Positions 36,901 to 49,389 of a stretch of DNA of 64,000 bases are shown piece by piece. The translations under genes and the position numbers were made by a program. Each line of letters starts with the position of its first letter. The stretch's first letter is position 1. The stretch is taken from the NCBI GenBank assembly GCA_003999685.1, contig CP021220.1, positions 3,844,001 to 3,908,000 of the forward strand. Direction: 5' to 3'. The stretch comes from Taiwanofungus camphoratus (lineage: Eukaryota > Basidiomycota > Agaricomycetes > Polyporales > Taiwanofungaceae). Under the pieces are notes generated by a model. It was not told the DNA's origin. It searched no databases and saw only the letters and a list, made by a program, of their open reading frames with translations.

Positions 36901-38785
36901 ACAACGATGGTGACGATGGCGGCGAAGATACGTTATCGGGCTTCACAGGTCGTGATGAACATAGCGGACAACCGGATAAGGCTGCTGATACCGTGCTGGA
37001 AATGTTGCAAGCCGGTTTTCATCCACTGAAACTACCAATCCTTTACGACAAGCTTCATACGATCATCAAGATGAAGATTGACGACATTATAAAGGATTAC
37101 AAGATTGTAGTGCCCTACTCTGCTGAGGTGTTCATTATACCGGGTATGTTTGGCTGAAACGGTACTTCCGTGTATTCAAGCTGTAACTATCTGACTACGC
37201 AGATCCATTTGGAGTGTTGGAGGAAGGACAGATCCACTTCAAGTCGTCGCAAGACTTGAAAGATCCTCTGGAGGATGCGTCACCACGCACTATTACTGGG
37301 GAGGTCTTAGTTCGTCGGATTTCATTTCCGGACAAGTACATTAACCTGACATATTACTCCCAGATCTACAGAAATCCTGCTCGACTTCCTTCAGACGTTC
37401 AGAAGGTTGGTAATTTCACCGTTCCTCCCTTACGGTCTATATACGTTATGCATGTAGGTCACTGCTATAAGCCATCCCGATTTGTCCGAATACATCAATG
37501 TCATTGTGCTTCCTGTGAAAGGTTCACGTTCATTAGCAAATCTGCTGGCAGGTGGAGGTTAGTCATCAACAACATTCTTCTCTACCTTGTATGAGCACCT
37601 ATTGACATCGTTGCTCGGCACAGATGTCGATGGAGGTAAGAATGCTTGGCAGGATCGAGTGCTCGTATTGACTTCTAGTATCAGACGTCTGCTGCATCAT
37701 TTTTGATCAGACAATAGTGTCTCATTTTACAAATTCGGCTTATAGCACCGAGCCGGAAAACTTCAAAGAGAATTTCGAACCTGAAGGCGACATTCCATTA
37801 GTGGCAACTCTTGACAACACAATGCAATTGCTATCGGCCACTGAGGCGAGAGTACAGCTGCAGACTGCTCTCGTGACTGGGCTTTCCGATGCAGCAGTGG
37901 GGTTGTACTCCACATTTCACGAAAATGCTGCTTATGCATACGGATATGGTGACAAGAGGACAATCCGCAACGCGTACATGTAGGTGATGCTTGGGCACGC
38001 AATATGGTTTGAGTGTGTGTTTTGAAGCTGTGCATATCTACAGGTTCACCACCGTCTTAGATTCCGGCAAGACAGGGCTTAAAGTCAGAGCAGACATATT
38101 CAGATCCGATAAGAAGCAGTTCGGTCATGACCCCCCACCTTGCATGAATCCAAAAGAAGTACAGCCCTCCAGCAAGAGCTTCCTCAGACGCAGGATTTCT
38201 GCTCCATTCATCCTGGATCAGCTTTTAAAGGCCGGAAAAGCCATGGAGGAAGAGCATCTCAAGAAATATGATGACTTGCGTACTAAATTGGTCTACCTTC
38301 CAGACACCGATCTTCTCAAGCCATCTATTGACGCTGATGCATTTGCTGCATTAGCTAAAGAACATGGTTTTGATCGTTTCATCGAAGAACTATTGCTTAT
38401 ACAGGAGCATGTTGAAAAGCATGTTCAATCCTGGCGGGACATCGGTACTCAGTTGCTATCGAAACAATATCCTGCCAGCCAGTCACTTAAAGGAAAGGGG
38501 AAAAGCAGGACCGCTCAAGCTTACCAGGATCTTTCGAAATCATATGCACAAGGACCAAAGGGTGTTGTTCTGCTCACGACACTTTCTGGGACTGGAGTGG
38601 AAGAAATTAAGGCATCTTATGCTTATCGCAAAAGCTCTAGATTCGCTTTCTCAGTAGCTTTTGGCAGCCTTTGCAGTATCAAGGCCAGGGCCATTGGCTC
38701 AATCGCCATCACTCAACCATTTGTGGACATCATGTCTATACCCGCTTCTGCCGCAAGAATACTTGCACACAGTAGGATCGAGTAG
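33959..38785 (+). CDS. RNA-dependent RNA polymerase (QDE-1/Rdp1 type)
   Basis: A 1303-residue cellular RdRP that makes double-stranded RNA for gene silencing. Exons: 33959-33961, 34019-34100, 34327-34448, 34509-34560, 34608-34616, 34675-35563, 35629-36106, 36161-36266, 36325-37143, 37203-37405, 37458-37557, 37624-37635, 37685-37979, 38044-38785; the total is divisible by three and all phases agree. The first 300 or so residues are Ser/Thr/Pro-rich and look disordered. The catalytic double-barrel follows: FTDGCGFMNGAAL, RNPARLPSDVQKV, then GGDVDGDVCC with the metal-binding DxDGD at residues 955-959. The C-terminus has FSVAFGSLCSIKARA, as in the family. Exon 1 is the ATG alone. Exon 12 is 12 nt and carries most of the catalytic motif. 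An alternative start downstream cannot be excluded. Confidence 0.94.
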
Positions 38786-41405
38786 TGAAGGGCTCGCTCA
38801 ATTTCAGGTCGCTACGTTAAACTTTACTGGCTCCTTTGGTTTCTATATCTCGCTATTGATCTTTGCCGTCATGTCTTGTTTAGCAGTGTACCATATCTTT
38901 CCTAGGTTTCAGTCTTGAATACTTCATGTGTGATGTCAAGCATCCCGCAGAAGCGCGCCGTGCCTCGAAGCGGTATATAACATCGTCAACTTGCATTCGG
39001 GTGCGAAGCCGCCGGCGACAACGAGTAAGACGTCCTCAGCCAAATACAACTCATACAGACGTACACCCGTCATGATCTGTGTAACATGTACAATTCGATA
39101 TAACGGCAACACCGCTAGTTCAAGACCATCACTAAATGGGCAGACTGACGTTAATCGCAAGCAAGATCCCTCAAGTACATCGAGGACGGTACGTTGTATA
39201 TGTGAGACAGCACGAACCCTGCACTCGATTTCTAGCCCCATACAGATCTTCATATTCGTCAATTGTGAATGACAATGTGGTGCAATACAGAACAGTCATA
39301 GCTTGGATGACAATACTTATGACAATTTATACGCTCACTACAAGCACTCGCACTGCTGGTATGTCGTCCTGACGCATAGTACGTTTACTGTGATGTATAG
39401 AAAGTATACGAACGAGCCGCAAACCAAGGCTGATGGTGTTCAAGCGATGAGGGAAAAAGGAGCGACGTCAAGTACAAGTAACTGAGCGTCGCAGACACCC
39501 TCAAGATAATGTTCAGGGTATAGCAGAGCGTCACTAGACGTGGGAGCCTTTGCCGTAGCATTGTCGGAAGGGGTTTGCCGGATAACAATCCTTCGACGAC
39601 GGGGTTCAACCGAACATTTAGCCACTGTGAGAGAAAAGATCTCCATTTTTTATCACTCGGACCAAAGGAATGAAACACAGCGTGCTTCACGGGAGAATTT
39701 ATCCAATGGTGCTTCGCGTCTTGTAAGAGGTTCGTGATCTGTCGGCGTAAATTGAGGCATGCAGAAGCTGAACAACCATGAACTGGAAGGTGAGTAGCTC
39801 ATGAAAACACCTTTCATGCATGCAAATAATCGAAGACCTGGGTGTCTCTTAACATGGGAAGTAATAGGCTAGTGGCACTGACAACGCACTAGCGCAAGAC
39901 GGTCAGTAATCATACTTGTACCAATCAGAGAAGACCTTACGGCCCTGCTTTTGATCCCGCCGTATTTCAGCGTGCTCAATGAGGCCCAATCCAATGATTC
40001 TGTGGGATAGCGGCACTGCAATGACAAATCGAAAGTCTGCGAAAATCTGCGGATGGTCACTGTGGACCACTGTTATGATCCGTCTGGCCCTTGATAGCAG
40101 CTGCGCGATAAGTACCATAAGGTCGAAGAGAAGCTATGTCTTTATATGTCCGACATCCGCTATGAATATCTTAGCATCCGAGAAAGGAAGCCACTGGCAC
40201 AGTAGGACAGATAGATAGAACAGGCCAAGGCGTTGGACAAAGATCGATATCAGATACAGGAAGAAGCGCTGTACCCAGAGAAAAGAACGGTCCGCAGAAC
40301 ACAATTCCTGCGAGGTATCCGTGAGGTGTAACAATGTCAACAAGCACAAGTAAACCCTACAGGGTAAGCTAACTCCGATGAGTGACAGCTCTTTCCATTC
40401 ACTCGAGGCAGACTTCGGACTACTATGATGAAATAGACACTTGCAACCCGTCATTACGGCGTCGGCTGTACACGTTTCTTCGTAACCATGTATCACGAGG
40501 AATAATATGTGACGTTGATGTTCAAAAAAGAGTGTCCATGCTTGACTTGCATTGTAAATGACTGCATTTTGTGGAAGGCACAAAATCAGGGGTTTGGCGA
40601 ACCATCGGGCTTACCTATCACTCTCTAGTGTGAATATATCCTGAGTATGTTGCCGTTAGACCCTCATCACCAGGAAGGAAACCATGATGACGACTTACCA
40701 ACGTATTGAAGGAAGTCGAGGCTGGTGTAGAACTGAGGAAAGATGGATATCCCATTGTAAGCGAACCTTTCCCTTCCTTTCTCGTGACTAGGTATGTGGA
40801 CGCGTCGCGACGCGTGTCTGATTACGTGTAGCGGATACTCCTTGAAGCTTGTTCCTTGGCACCCACACGATACATGACTTTGATAAGTTGCAGTGAGTCC
40901 AGCAAAGAAATCTGATTTGGCCATAGTCTAGTACTGAAATGCATTCTAGATGCCAAGCACATGACTGCTCATATACTATGCGAATGACTATATCCATAAA
41001 TTCGGTGCTATCTCACTGAAGAGCGGGTTTTAGGATATGCAGAACAATTGGTTTCTTTTCTCTGAGTGTATCTACGAATCCTCCATTGTCCCGAATCACG
41101 GTAGGGCATTTGAGTCATGCACAACCTCTCTCAGAAGATTGTGTCACTCTCGATGGTTCCGAATTTTGCCAATCTAAGGTTCGGCCGCATAATAGCCTAG
41201 TCTCCTCTTATTTCTGAATCTCGCAAAGACCAAGTTGCTTCTGACACATCACATCTAGTGTTTCCGAAGGACTTCGATTCTATCACATGCCTAGCGGCCC
41301 GTCCTACACAGCAGCATGCAAAGCCAATACATATAGCGCTTTGGAGGGGCACTGGGAGTAACCAAATACACATCCAAAATCTATCCTTCTACCTACCGAG
41401 ACCCA
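38786..41405. other. Gene-poor spacer with worn membrane-protein fragments
   Basis: Minus-strand fragments look like membrane-protein debris: RIVHVTQIMTGVRLYELYLAEDV near 39120 resembles the RVYALY helix of DUF6533 proteins, and LWVQRFFLYLISIFVQRLG near 40290 is hydrophobic. No full gene can be assembled, so I list it as spacer with likely relics. Confidence 0.4.
38936..39262 (-). pseudogene. DUF6533-like gene fragment
   Basis: A 108-codon minus-strand frame contains TQIMTGVRLYELYLAEDVLL followed by VVAGGF, which fits the conserved helix-plus-RVYALY motif of DUF6533 membrane proteins. The N-terminal motif and the tail of the family are missing, and a stop follows soon after. It lies just downstream of the RdRP gene, while a better-preserved relative lies upstream at 30.8-32.6 kb. 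Low confidence, since only one motif supports it. Confidence 0.35.
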
Positions 41406-43619
41406 ATGGACCGCTTTTATCTGCTCGCTGGACCCATCATCATCGTGTTCCTTGGGCTACTTCATAAGCGTCCGAAAGTGCGTTCCGTAAACGGTGATGT
41501 CGGTTTGAGACCCGCCATTAACCTTCCGCCTGCCTATCTATTTGTAGATCGCTAAAGAACGACTACCTCCTGTGGTGGAAATTCCGGTACTGTCCTCCAT
41601 CTGTCGTGGTTGGTGACTTTTTCGCGAATAACTTGAAGTCCGAAGACATATTCTCAAGGCCACGGGAAGTGTATGGAGCAGCTTTGCAGACATATGGTCC
41701 AGTCATTGCTGTGCGCCGCAAGGGAAATGTACGTTGCTCTTATTTGAGCTAACGAAATGCGCTGCAAGTGTTCTGTCGCATTAGTTAGAGTATATTGTTG
41801 GGCCCCAATACGCCAGACATGTTCTCACATGTGACCGCCTTTTCAGCTTCGAGGAGGGCTCGGCTGCTGTGGGTGATGTTCTTGGTCGGGTTCACACATC
41901 AGCTCACTATCGGAAGATATCTTCGCATTGCTCTAGATTATGAATCTGCAGCCTATCATGGCATTGACCGACGGAACACTATTCCGAGACCTCCAGGATT
42001 TTGTCCGGGATGGGATCATCGCACGAATAGACGAAATTGTCTATCGTAGTAAGTGCCACAGAGTGGAGCTACATGTAATCGCTGACCTCTACTTACGTGC
42101 CAGTTTTCCCGATATATGACCGCGATGGAAGAGCTTTCGCTGATATGGCTGCTCAATCCATCAAAACAGGTCCACATGCCAGCTCGTTTGAGCACTCTCG
42201 CAATACTATTTCCGAAACAACCTTGATCCTTCTTCTTGGGCAGGTAAGCGATTTCATTCTCAAGGATGTTCTATGGTCAACACGAGTTGACTGCGTCGCG
42301 TATTCTAGGATTATGTGAGCGAGCGGAATATGCGAATCATCGAAGATGTGTCAAACGGTATGGCTGAGCTGACTGGTCAATATCAAAACTTCTCGTTCTT
42401 GGGCAAGTACCTTCCGTGGTTCTGGATCTTTCTGACTTGGTATATTCGATGTGATTACTCATTCAAAAGGTAGCCATTGAAGTCTCGTTACAGGGTAGAT
42501 GTTATTCTGATCAAGATCCCGTTCGGCTTCCTGGCTCGACTGGGCCCACAGCTTTGGGTAGATGTCAATCGTTATGAAACCATCGCTCGCTCAGGCATCT
42601 CAGAGAAGGACGAGGTGAGCTAACTGGATCGAAATATGACCGTTCAAAGCTCAGAAGCTCTCGTATCAAAGCCTAGGAACGTGCTATACCTTATTACAAA
42701 GACTTATAATCCTCCTGATGGGCGCAGAATTGGTATCTTCCGTCGCGTATATATCGCGATTTTACTATTATGGTGAGTATGATATGATAGCACTCATCTG
42801 TAAATCTTCACTTGACGAAGGGCTTTGCAGTCTGATATTTGCGTCTGTGCATACAACGTATGGTCCATTGTACATCTAGGCTATACCTTCAGCTGCTGAG
42901 CGGACCTCGATTGTAGGACTGTGGTCTCCCAATGGGTGCTCTTCCAACTTGCTGCTCATCCAGAGTGCCTAGAGCCACTGCGTGAAGAACTCTTTCGCAT
43001 TCGTGAACAAGACGAATCAGGAGCTATGCGCTTGACCGCAGCGTCTTTGCGTGAAGCACGCCTACTCGATTCTTTTATCCGCGAGGTGATGCGGCTCAAG
43101 GGCGATACAATCTCCACTATGAGGTACACAACGTGCGACGCACCACTCGGTGAATACATTATTCCCAAGGGTTCGTACACTGATCTGTTCACTAGTCTAT
43201 GAGACTGAGTTCATCCGATCGTCATCAGGGTCATTTGTCACGCCTATGTCATGCACAGTACACGAGAACCCCAAAGTCTTTGGCGAACATCCCACAGGAT
43301 TCAACGGCTTCCAATGGGCAGATCAGAACAAGGAGGCGGCAATGACGGGTTCGGCTCACCTCGTTTTCGGACTTGGGAGATTCGCTTGCCCAGGCAGAGT
43401 CCTCGCAGTGAATGGTAAGTCTAGAACACTATCTGCTCTGCCATTAGGCCTGACCCAGCATGCTGAACAGAAATCAAGCTGATCGTTCTTTGCCTTATTG
43501 GACGAGTGACGCCTAGTTTATTAGAAGACCATTTTGAAGTCTCAGACCCACTCAACACGGTCACTCAGCCTCCGAAAGGAACTTTGATTTTCACGCCATT
43601 GGAGAAACCTCTACTGTAA
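41406..43619 (+). CDS. Cytochrome P450, second copy of a different family
   Basis: A 510-residue haem-thiolate monooxygenase. Exons: 41406-41477, 41558-41728, 41785-41868, 41952-42048, 42104-42243, 42309-42439, 42494-42614, 42672-42772, 42831-42857, 42917-43170, 43229-43414, 43471-43619; all phases agree. Seen: an N-terminal anchor (LAGPIIIVFLGLLH), REVYGAALQTYGPVIAVRR, LFSFEEGSAA, the I-helix oxygen-binding FASVHTT, LAAHPECLEPLREEL, the K-helix FIREVMRLKG with ExxR, and the haem loop FGLGRFACPGRVLA. The join of exons 3 and 4 is the least certain; it uses a GTGGGT donor. Sequence is clearly distant from the P450 at 5.4 kb. It lies 4.5 kb from a sesquiterpene synthase and might modify its product; this is inference from position. 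Confidence 0.9.
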
Positions 43620-44130
43620 GTTAAACCGGGATATCGCATCCAAGTGCATGGCGTGGTCATTGGCATTAGTTGAAAGATTGTACAGTCACAATCTACTCAT
43701 TCGTCTTGTCTTGTACACATAATTTCGGGTGTTGTATGTAAGAACTTGTGTTATAAAGCAATCCCAGCTGTAGATCAAGCGAGAGTGTATCATACGATAC
43801 CTTTGCCGTCAAAGATTCTTCATATACAATCTATCAAATGGTCCGTTGGTATAAATTACAGATAGCTTGGTGTATGTAGATCGTCAGTAGAAATGAACAA
43901 AGATCGTGCATATATGCATCGTGACAAAGATAAGGATTGGAGATAGTAATAAATCCCAAACAAATAGCCCAGACACAAACAAGTACACGAGGACAACAAC
44001 CAGTGCACAGCCGAGTTCACTAGGAGCCGGCAGAGGAAAGTCAGTGGATAAACAGGAACACGAAAGTAGCCACATATCATCTACAATCATACACGTTTGT
44101 ACGTCTGCCAAGGACAAGGGAAGTTAGACC
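43620..44130. other. Convergent intergenic region
   Basis: Between the ends of the P450 (plus) and the CorA-type transporter (minus). Nothing recognised apart from A/T-rich sequence. Confidence 0.4.
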
Positions 44131-46786
44131 TTATTTTGCGGACACGAGTAGTTCACCAGAAGCACCCACTTTCTTCAATTTCCGCTTAATGAGCCGCTTT
44201 TGGAGGTAGTGCGCCGAATTTTGGAGATCCGACCACATGAAGATGGGCACAACTATCGCCATCACCGGAAGGGCGATGATCCAGAACCTGTCAATTCGAG
44301 ACCAAGAAATCAGCCGACGCTCGATCCCTCGGAAGAAAGGGCACGCACACAACATCACTGTGGCCATGCATGATCGACCACATATTTTCGAAATTCATAC
44401 CCTGCACATGGGACGGCGGTTGATTGAGTATCGAACACTCATAGTGCACGGGGGAATACGTACAAAGTACCCGGTGAGAAGGGTTAGTGGGAGGAAGATG
44501 ATGGTCGCGAGCGTCAGCCGGCGCCTAACGCACAGATTGGACGGTCAGTCTGCTTCGACTTCGCGGGACTTGCAACGAAATCCTAAGGAGTACGTACATG
44601 ACTTCGTTCATCTGGTACGATGCCATCTGATGGAAGTGCATCGACAGGAGAACATAATGCGTGAGGATAACGTTACGTACATTGAACGTGTAGTTGATAA
44701 GGTTTTCGCTCACTCCTGCGAACATATCCATACTTGTCAATATGTATTCCATATGATCATGGACGTCCGCCTATCCCGCATGCAGTCAACAGTCAACATG
44801 TTAGAAGTCTCATCAGAAGGTAGGAGGAGCTACGCACGAGATATATCTTTGCCTTGTGGCTCATATACCCCTCGATCTTCATACTCGGATCTACCCGCTC
44901 TGAGAGCGCAGCGACACGGTCATCATCATACCGCCGGAGGCCATATATGACGGTTTTGATTGGATCGAGCGTACGCTTATGTTGGACGATGTCGCCCTGA
45001 ATTATATGCACTGTGAGGATGTCAGGAACATCATGTGTTTGCGCCCAAGAAACACAGAAAGGGAGAAGGAATCGAAGATGCGGTATGGGGCCAAACAAGC
45101 AAAACGGTACGCACGCCGCCGAACGGTCTGTACATTTGGCTTCAGAAGCACTGCCTGCTCGATCTTCAGAATCTTGCCTTGGTATTCCTCCACCACTTCC
45201 AGGGCCGAATCGACAACTGTTACATGAATCAGTCGATGAGTGGAGGTGCGACGGACAAGGCACTAACTGAGATCGAGCAGGCTCTGCACCAGGAGTGATG
45301 GGTCGGCTGTTGCCCGCAGGCCCGTATCACGCCGCCGCAAACGTTCCATGATGGGTGACGTGAACCCAATGTTTGGATCTTACTGAAAATGATTTCCAGG
45401 CCTTAGAAGATGTCGAAGTCGACACTCACCTCGATTGATCGAGACCACAGTGCCTGTGCACATATATGCAAGTATCAATGACCATTGTCGTCGCACGTGA
45501 GATCTGGCGAACGTACCATCACGGAAGAGGAAGATGCACATGGGGTGTACTTTGACATTCACTCTGTCCCCCCGCTTCAGCTCTCGTATCAGCTTCATAT
45601 TTCTCATCGCTGTCTTCTGCTCGGACTCTCACTGATCAGCCTGGAAACCAATCAATACAAGACATATACAACCCACCTTGCGCTCGTCGAAGCTGAATCC
45701 AAAACGCGCCGCTTTGGGTCGCTCCATAGGACTGCTTTCCACATCTCGACCGTGCACCGCTGCATTGAACCGCCGCTTGATCGTCCCAGCGCGTTTCGTC
45801 GAGAAGCGTGATCCACTCGCGCTCCCGTACACTGTGCGCTCGTCGTCGTCTGCGCCGCCGCTCTCCTTGCCTGCGGCCGCAACGCCGTCTCCTGTTGCGT
45901 TTTCATCATCACTCTCGTCATCCACAGGCTCGGGCGAGTCTGAGCGCGGAAGCTCCGTGAAGGAGGTGTCGAAGGGGTCGGCCTCGTCTGAGGAGAGTGA
46001 GTGGCAGAGAATGCGCAGGAAGAGGTGCTGTGGGTAATAGTCCGCCTTTGAGCGTGAGTTGCGGCTCTGGTGCAGGACGTCCTCCAGCGCAAGCGGATGC
46101 ATATCTGCGGCCAATCTTTAGCACCTGCTCATGTACGACATTGTCTAATACATACCATACTTGAGTGCAAGTGCACTGATCACATCCCAGCTGAGCCCCC
46201 CGACGTTTATCCAGCGCACCCTGACCCACGGATCCCGCCTGCTCGCACTGGGGTCCGCGAGCATCCTGGTGAACTCGTGGTTCGTCATGCGCCCAAAGCT
46301 GACGCGCATCGTCGAGTAGTCGACGACCTCTATGACACAACGCTGCTTGATGTGCGCATAGACCATGTTCGCAGACGCGCGGCGGGGGTCAATGCCGGGC
46401 TCTGCGCCCACGCCGCCGCGGGACATCATCGACGACGTGCGGTGCATCGCCATTACCTTGCGCACTGTCGCACGGAAGCGTTCAGTTGGGGTCATGAAGG
46501 CAGGCCGCAGCACATTCTCGACGGCGGGCGTTGCTGGTGTCCTCCCGCCCGCCGATCTTGGTGACATTGGCGACCCTGGCGACTCGGCAGGGCGGTTGAG
46601 GGCCGCAGGAGCTGAAGCTGCGACGTTGATCTTCCCTAAGTATGGGGGGCCGTTGTCAGTAGGGTAGTCATATGTTTCCTGTAGCGGCTCTGGTAAGCCC
46701 CGCTGGGTTTCGCGTGAAATTACGTCCTCGAGGTCTGGTGTGAGCGAGCGGCCCTCTGAGTCGGTGAAGCTGTTCTCCCGAGGCAT
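44131..46786 (-). CDS. CorA-type Mg2+ transporter (Alr1/Mnr2 group)
   Basis: A 653-residue divalent-cation channel. Exons: 46156-46786, 45677-46104, 45517-45619, 45430-45453, 45268-45378, 45115-45216, 44838-45010, 44681-44770, 44598-44626, 44464-44524, 44349-44401, 44131-44287; all phases agree. The cytosolic N-terminus is Pro/Ser-rich, then the CorA funnel: VRWINVGGLSWDVI, DMHPLALEDVLH, KADYYPQHLFLRILCH, an acidic insert, DPNIGFTSPIMERL, HKRTLDPIKTVIYGL, and NYTFNMASYQMNEVMRRLT. Two helices close it: TIIFLPLTLLTGYF followed by the pore signature GMN, then WIIALPVMAIVVPIFMW. GMN is the selectivity motif of the superfamily. The length and insert fit fungal Alr/Mnr2-like proteins of plasma membrane or vacuole. 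Two exons are 24 and 29 nt. Confidence 0.94.
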
Positions 46787-48099
46787 GCTCAAGAATGAAA
46801 GTAAAACAAAACCAATGGACAAGGAGCGACTCTAGGGTATCAGACCGTCGTGGAACAGGTGTAAAGAATGTTACGTGTCGGTGAGACCACACGAGGCATC
46901 GTAAGGGGGACGCCATGTTGGTTGCCGGCGCTCAATATCTCATCAGGAAATGATTGTATCCTGCAGACTTGGAAACGTTGCTCTTCGCCAATTCAACCCA
47001 ACTGTAGACTCAACAGCGTGACAGACTAAACTACGATATATGTCGGCGTTGGCTATGTATATGATAGGCGAATTCGGGACTCCATAGATACGTGCTCAAG
47101 GCACGATCATAATAAGTATACGGTCACACTTGACTATGTATCTAAACAAGGATCCGCTTCAACGGTACATGCGTCGTTCTCCACATTTCCTCCACAACCG
47201 TAGCTAACGCTCGTCACGGTAGCCTATGGCGCTGAGCTACACACTGCAGTCTTCAAAACCGACCGTCAAAATGCAGGAGTAGACAAATGGCGGCCAACGG
47301 TGCCTTGTAATTTGACATCAAGCCTTAAAGCTTGAGCAATAAGCGCTCTCATCTAAGGCGCGGAGGCAATTCCAATATAAGTAATTTACCGTAGTTTACC
47401 CGGTGTAAGTCACCGTTGGCTTACACGGCCTCTACTGACTTGGTATTCGTTACCACCCTCAGACTGGATATTTGGGTTCAGAACACTTGATGATCATGTA
47501 TGACGGTTGTAGTCGCGACGATGCTGAACTTGAATACATTTGAATGGGGACACGGCGGTTAGCACTCAAGATTGGGGGGATGCCACAATCGGCCAGTGAT
47601 TTGTTTGTTTCAAGGGAGTGGCGAGACACTTGCGCTCATAGCCAAGGCCGATAACAATCCGTGATATCATTAGTTATGTACCTGGCTCCGCGATACTAGT
47701 GGGGTCGAAGGCAGGTACGTTCGAACGCGCCCTGAAATGCCGGTGCAAGAATGAATTCATGAGTAGCATATAGAAGAGGCCAGAGCCGAGACGCTTAGGT
47801 CCGTAAATTTTGATGATGGGTTTGAAAGACAACGTTCACTAGGTCATCAGTGATCCCTAACAATTTTTCGAAGCGGCCTATGGATGAGAATACAATGTTC
47901 GTTCATGTGTGGACTATGCACCACTTTCAAGTGTATATCGCATACGTACTTGATTCAATTCCGGTTGGGCATGACATGACAATAGACGAGGCTGATCAGA
48001 TATCCGTCAAATTTACAGACATAGAACGAAAAGCAAAAAAGGAAGCAGCCATCAGTGAACAAATTTCATAAATGAACTCTAAATGGAAGCCCTCTCGGC
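46787..48099. other. Intergenic, nothing recognised
   Basis: Upstream of the transporter and downstream of the terpene synthase. The 74-codon plus frame at 47850-48071 has no match and no ATG at its first codon. Confidence 0.4.
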
Positions 48100-49252
48100 T
48101 CAGTAGCTGGCTACGTCCATAATATACTTTCCCCCAATGATCTCCTGTAGACGATATCGCGGATTGCCAGTGTGCACACTGATATATCCTGTTGCGAAAT
48201 TCTCCCAAGCATCCCTTGCCTCGCCTTCGCCCAGGATGGTGCGGATGCGTCCGACGGCGGCCACCGTCTCGTCAGTGACATCGAGGAGCGTCTCCGGGAC
48301 GGTCTTTTCAGTCACAAGCGCGCGGTCATGAATATAATTGACCTTTTCTCCCGCAAGTTCTTCCTTGTAAAATGACAAGATGTCGCTGTGAACAGACGTC
48401 AATAGGGCAGCGTGACAAAAGTACACTACATAGGAGACTCACTTGACATAACCAACGTACAACATCACGTCCCTGATGGGTAATATAACGGTCAGTTTAG
48501 AAACCAAGCTCAGCAATATCGACTCACGGTATGGCCTGCATGTATAGCTGGACATCCGGAAACTTCTCCTTATCCCAAATAAAGCAAGCATATGCCTCAG
48601 CAGTTGCACTCATACTCCGGCGATATTCGATAAACGGAAGGGCCTCGGAATGCAGTTTCATGTCTCCCGACTCGTTCTCCAAGATCGACACATTCACAAA
48701 GCGTAGAGCGGACGCAAAGATCGAGTTGGCGGCGAACGGCGCATAGTGCTCCCACATCCCCGACAAGACGCGCATGAACTTGCCGAGCATGTCCTCACCG
48801 CGCTGCGCCGCACCCGTGCACACACGCTGGTGGAACTCACTCGACGCGAGAGCGTTGAGGATCGCGGGGTCGTCGAACGCGATAATGAGTGTCGTGAACA
48901 GCGTAATTTGCACCTTCGTGTCCATGCTTGCGATGTGGCTGTACGCCGTGGTGGTGAGGATGAGTGCGGTCACGACGTGCGGGCGAATATCCTCCCCGTA
49001 GCCCCACGAGTGCACGATCTCCTTGACCCGGGCTTCCAGCTCAAGGTCGCGCTTGTAGTCTGAAAAAGTGAGGCTGATCTTGTCAAGAAAATCCCGGATT
49101 GTTTGCTGGGAGACAGAAGCGATGGTCTCCTGATGGATCGAAACGGCGCGGTGAGAATTTATTTGGATTGGAGATGCAACATGACTCGCCTTGTCCATAG
49201 GTGCAGCAATATCAGCGGCGGACAAAACGCTAGGTCTGACGGTGAGTAACAT
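48100..49252 (-). CDS. Sesquiterpene synthase, trichodiene synthase (Tri5)-like
   Basis: A 346-residue class I terpene cyclase that should ionise farnesyl diphosphate and cyclise it. Exons: 48528-49252, 48443-48472, 48100-48385; phases agree. The Asp-rich site appears as TLIIAFDDPAI after the ITLFT helix, so it reads DDxxI and not the textbook DDxxD. The second metal site is the complete NSE triad NDILSFYKE, with its Asn codon split over the junction of exons 2 and 3. MQAIPDVMLYVGYVNDI and HTGNPRYRL are also typical of Tri5-like enzymes of mushrooms. The product is unknown. A 30-nt middle exon carries the helix before the NSE triad. A TATA box stands 130 nt upstream. A decayed copy lies at 51.5-52.4 kb. 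Confidence 0.93.
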
Positions 49253-49381
49253 GGTAGAACTGTGCAAACGGTAGCACGTACTGAGAGAGCTCGCTATGGA
49301 TAGACATCTGTGCGGTTTGTGCTTTCTCACAAGAGAAGAGTGAGAGAGCTGCTGATGAGGAGAGCCAAAGGAGAGTTTGGG

Positions 49382-49389
49382 CTTATATA
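49382..49389 (-). promoter_or_regulatory. TATA box of the terpene synthase gene
   Basis: TATATAAG on the minus strand, about 130 nt before the ATG at 49252. The position fits a core promoter with a 5' leader of about 100 nt. Motif and spacing only. Confidence 0.5.

Noticed and set aside
40134-40583. Hydrophobic minus-strand frame as a separate membrane protein gene
   Set aside because: No start region or family motif; more likely debris of a membrane-protein gene.
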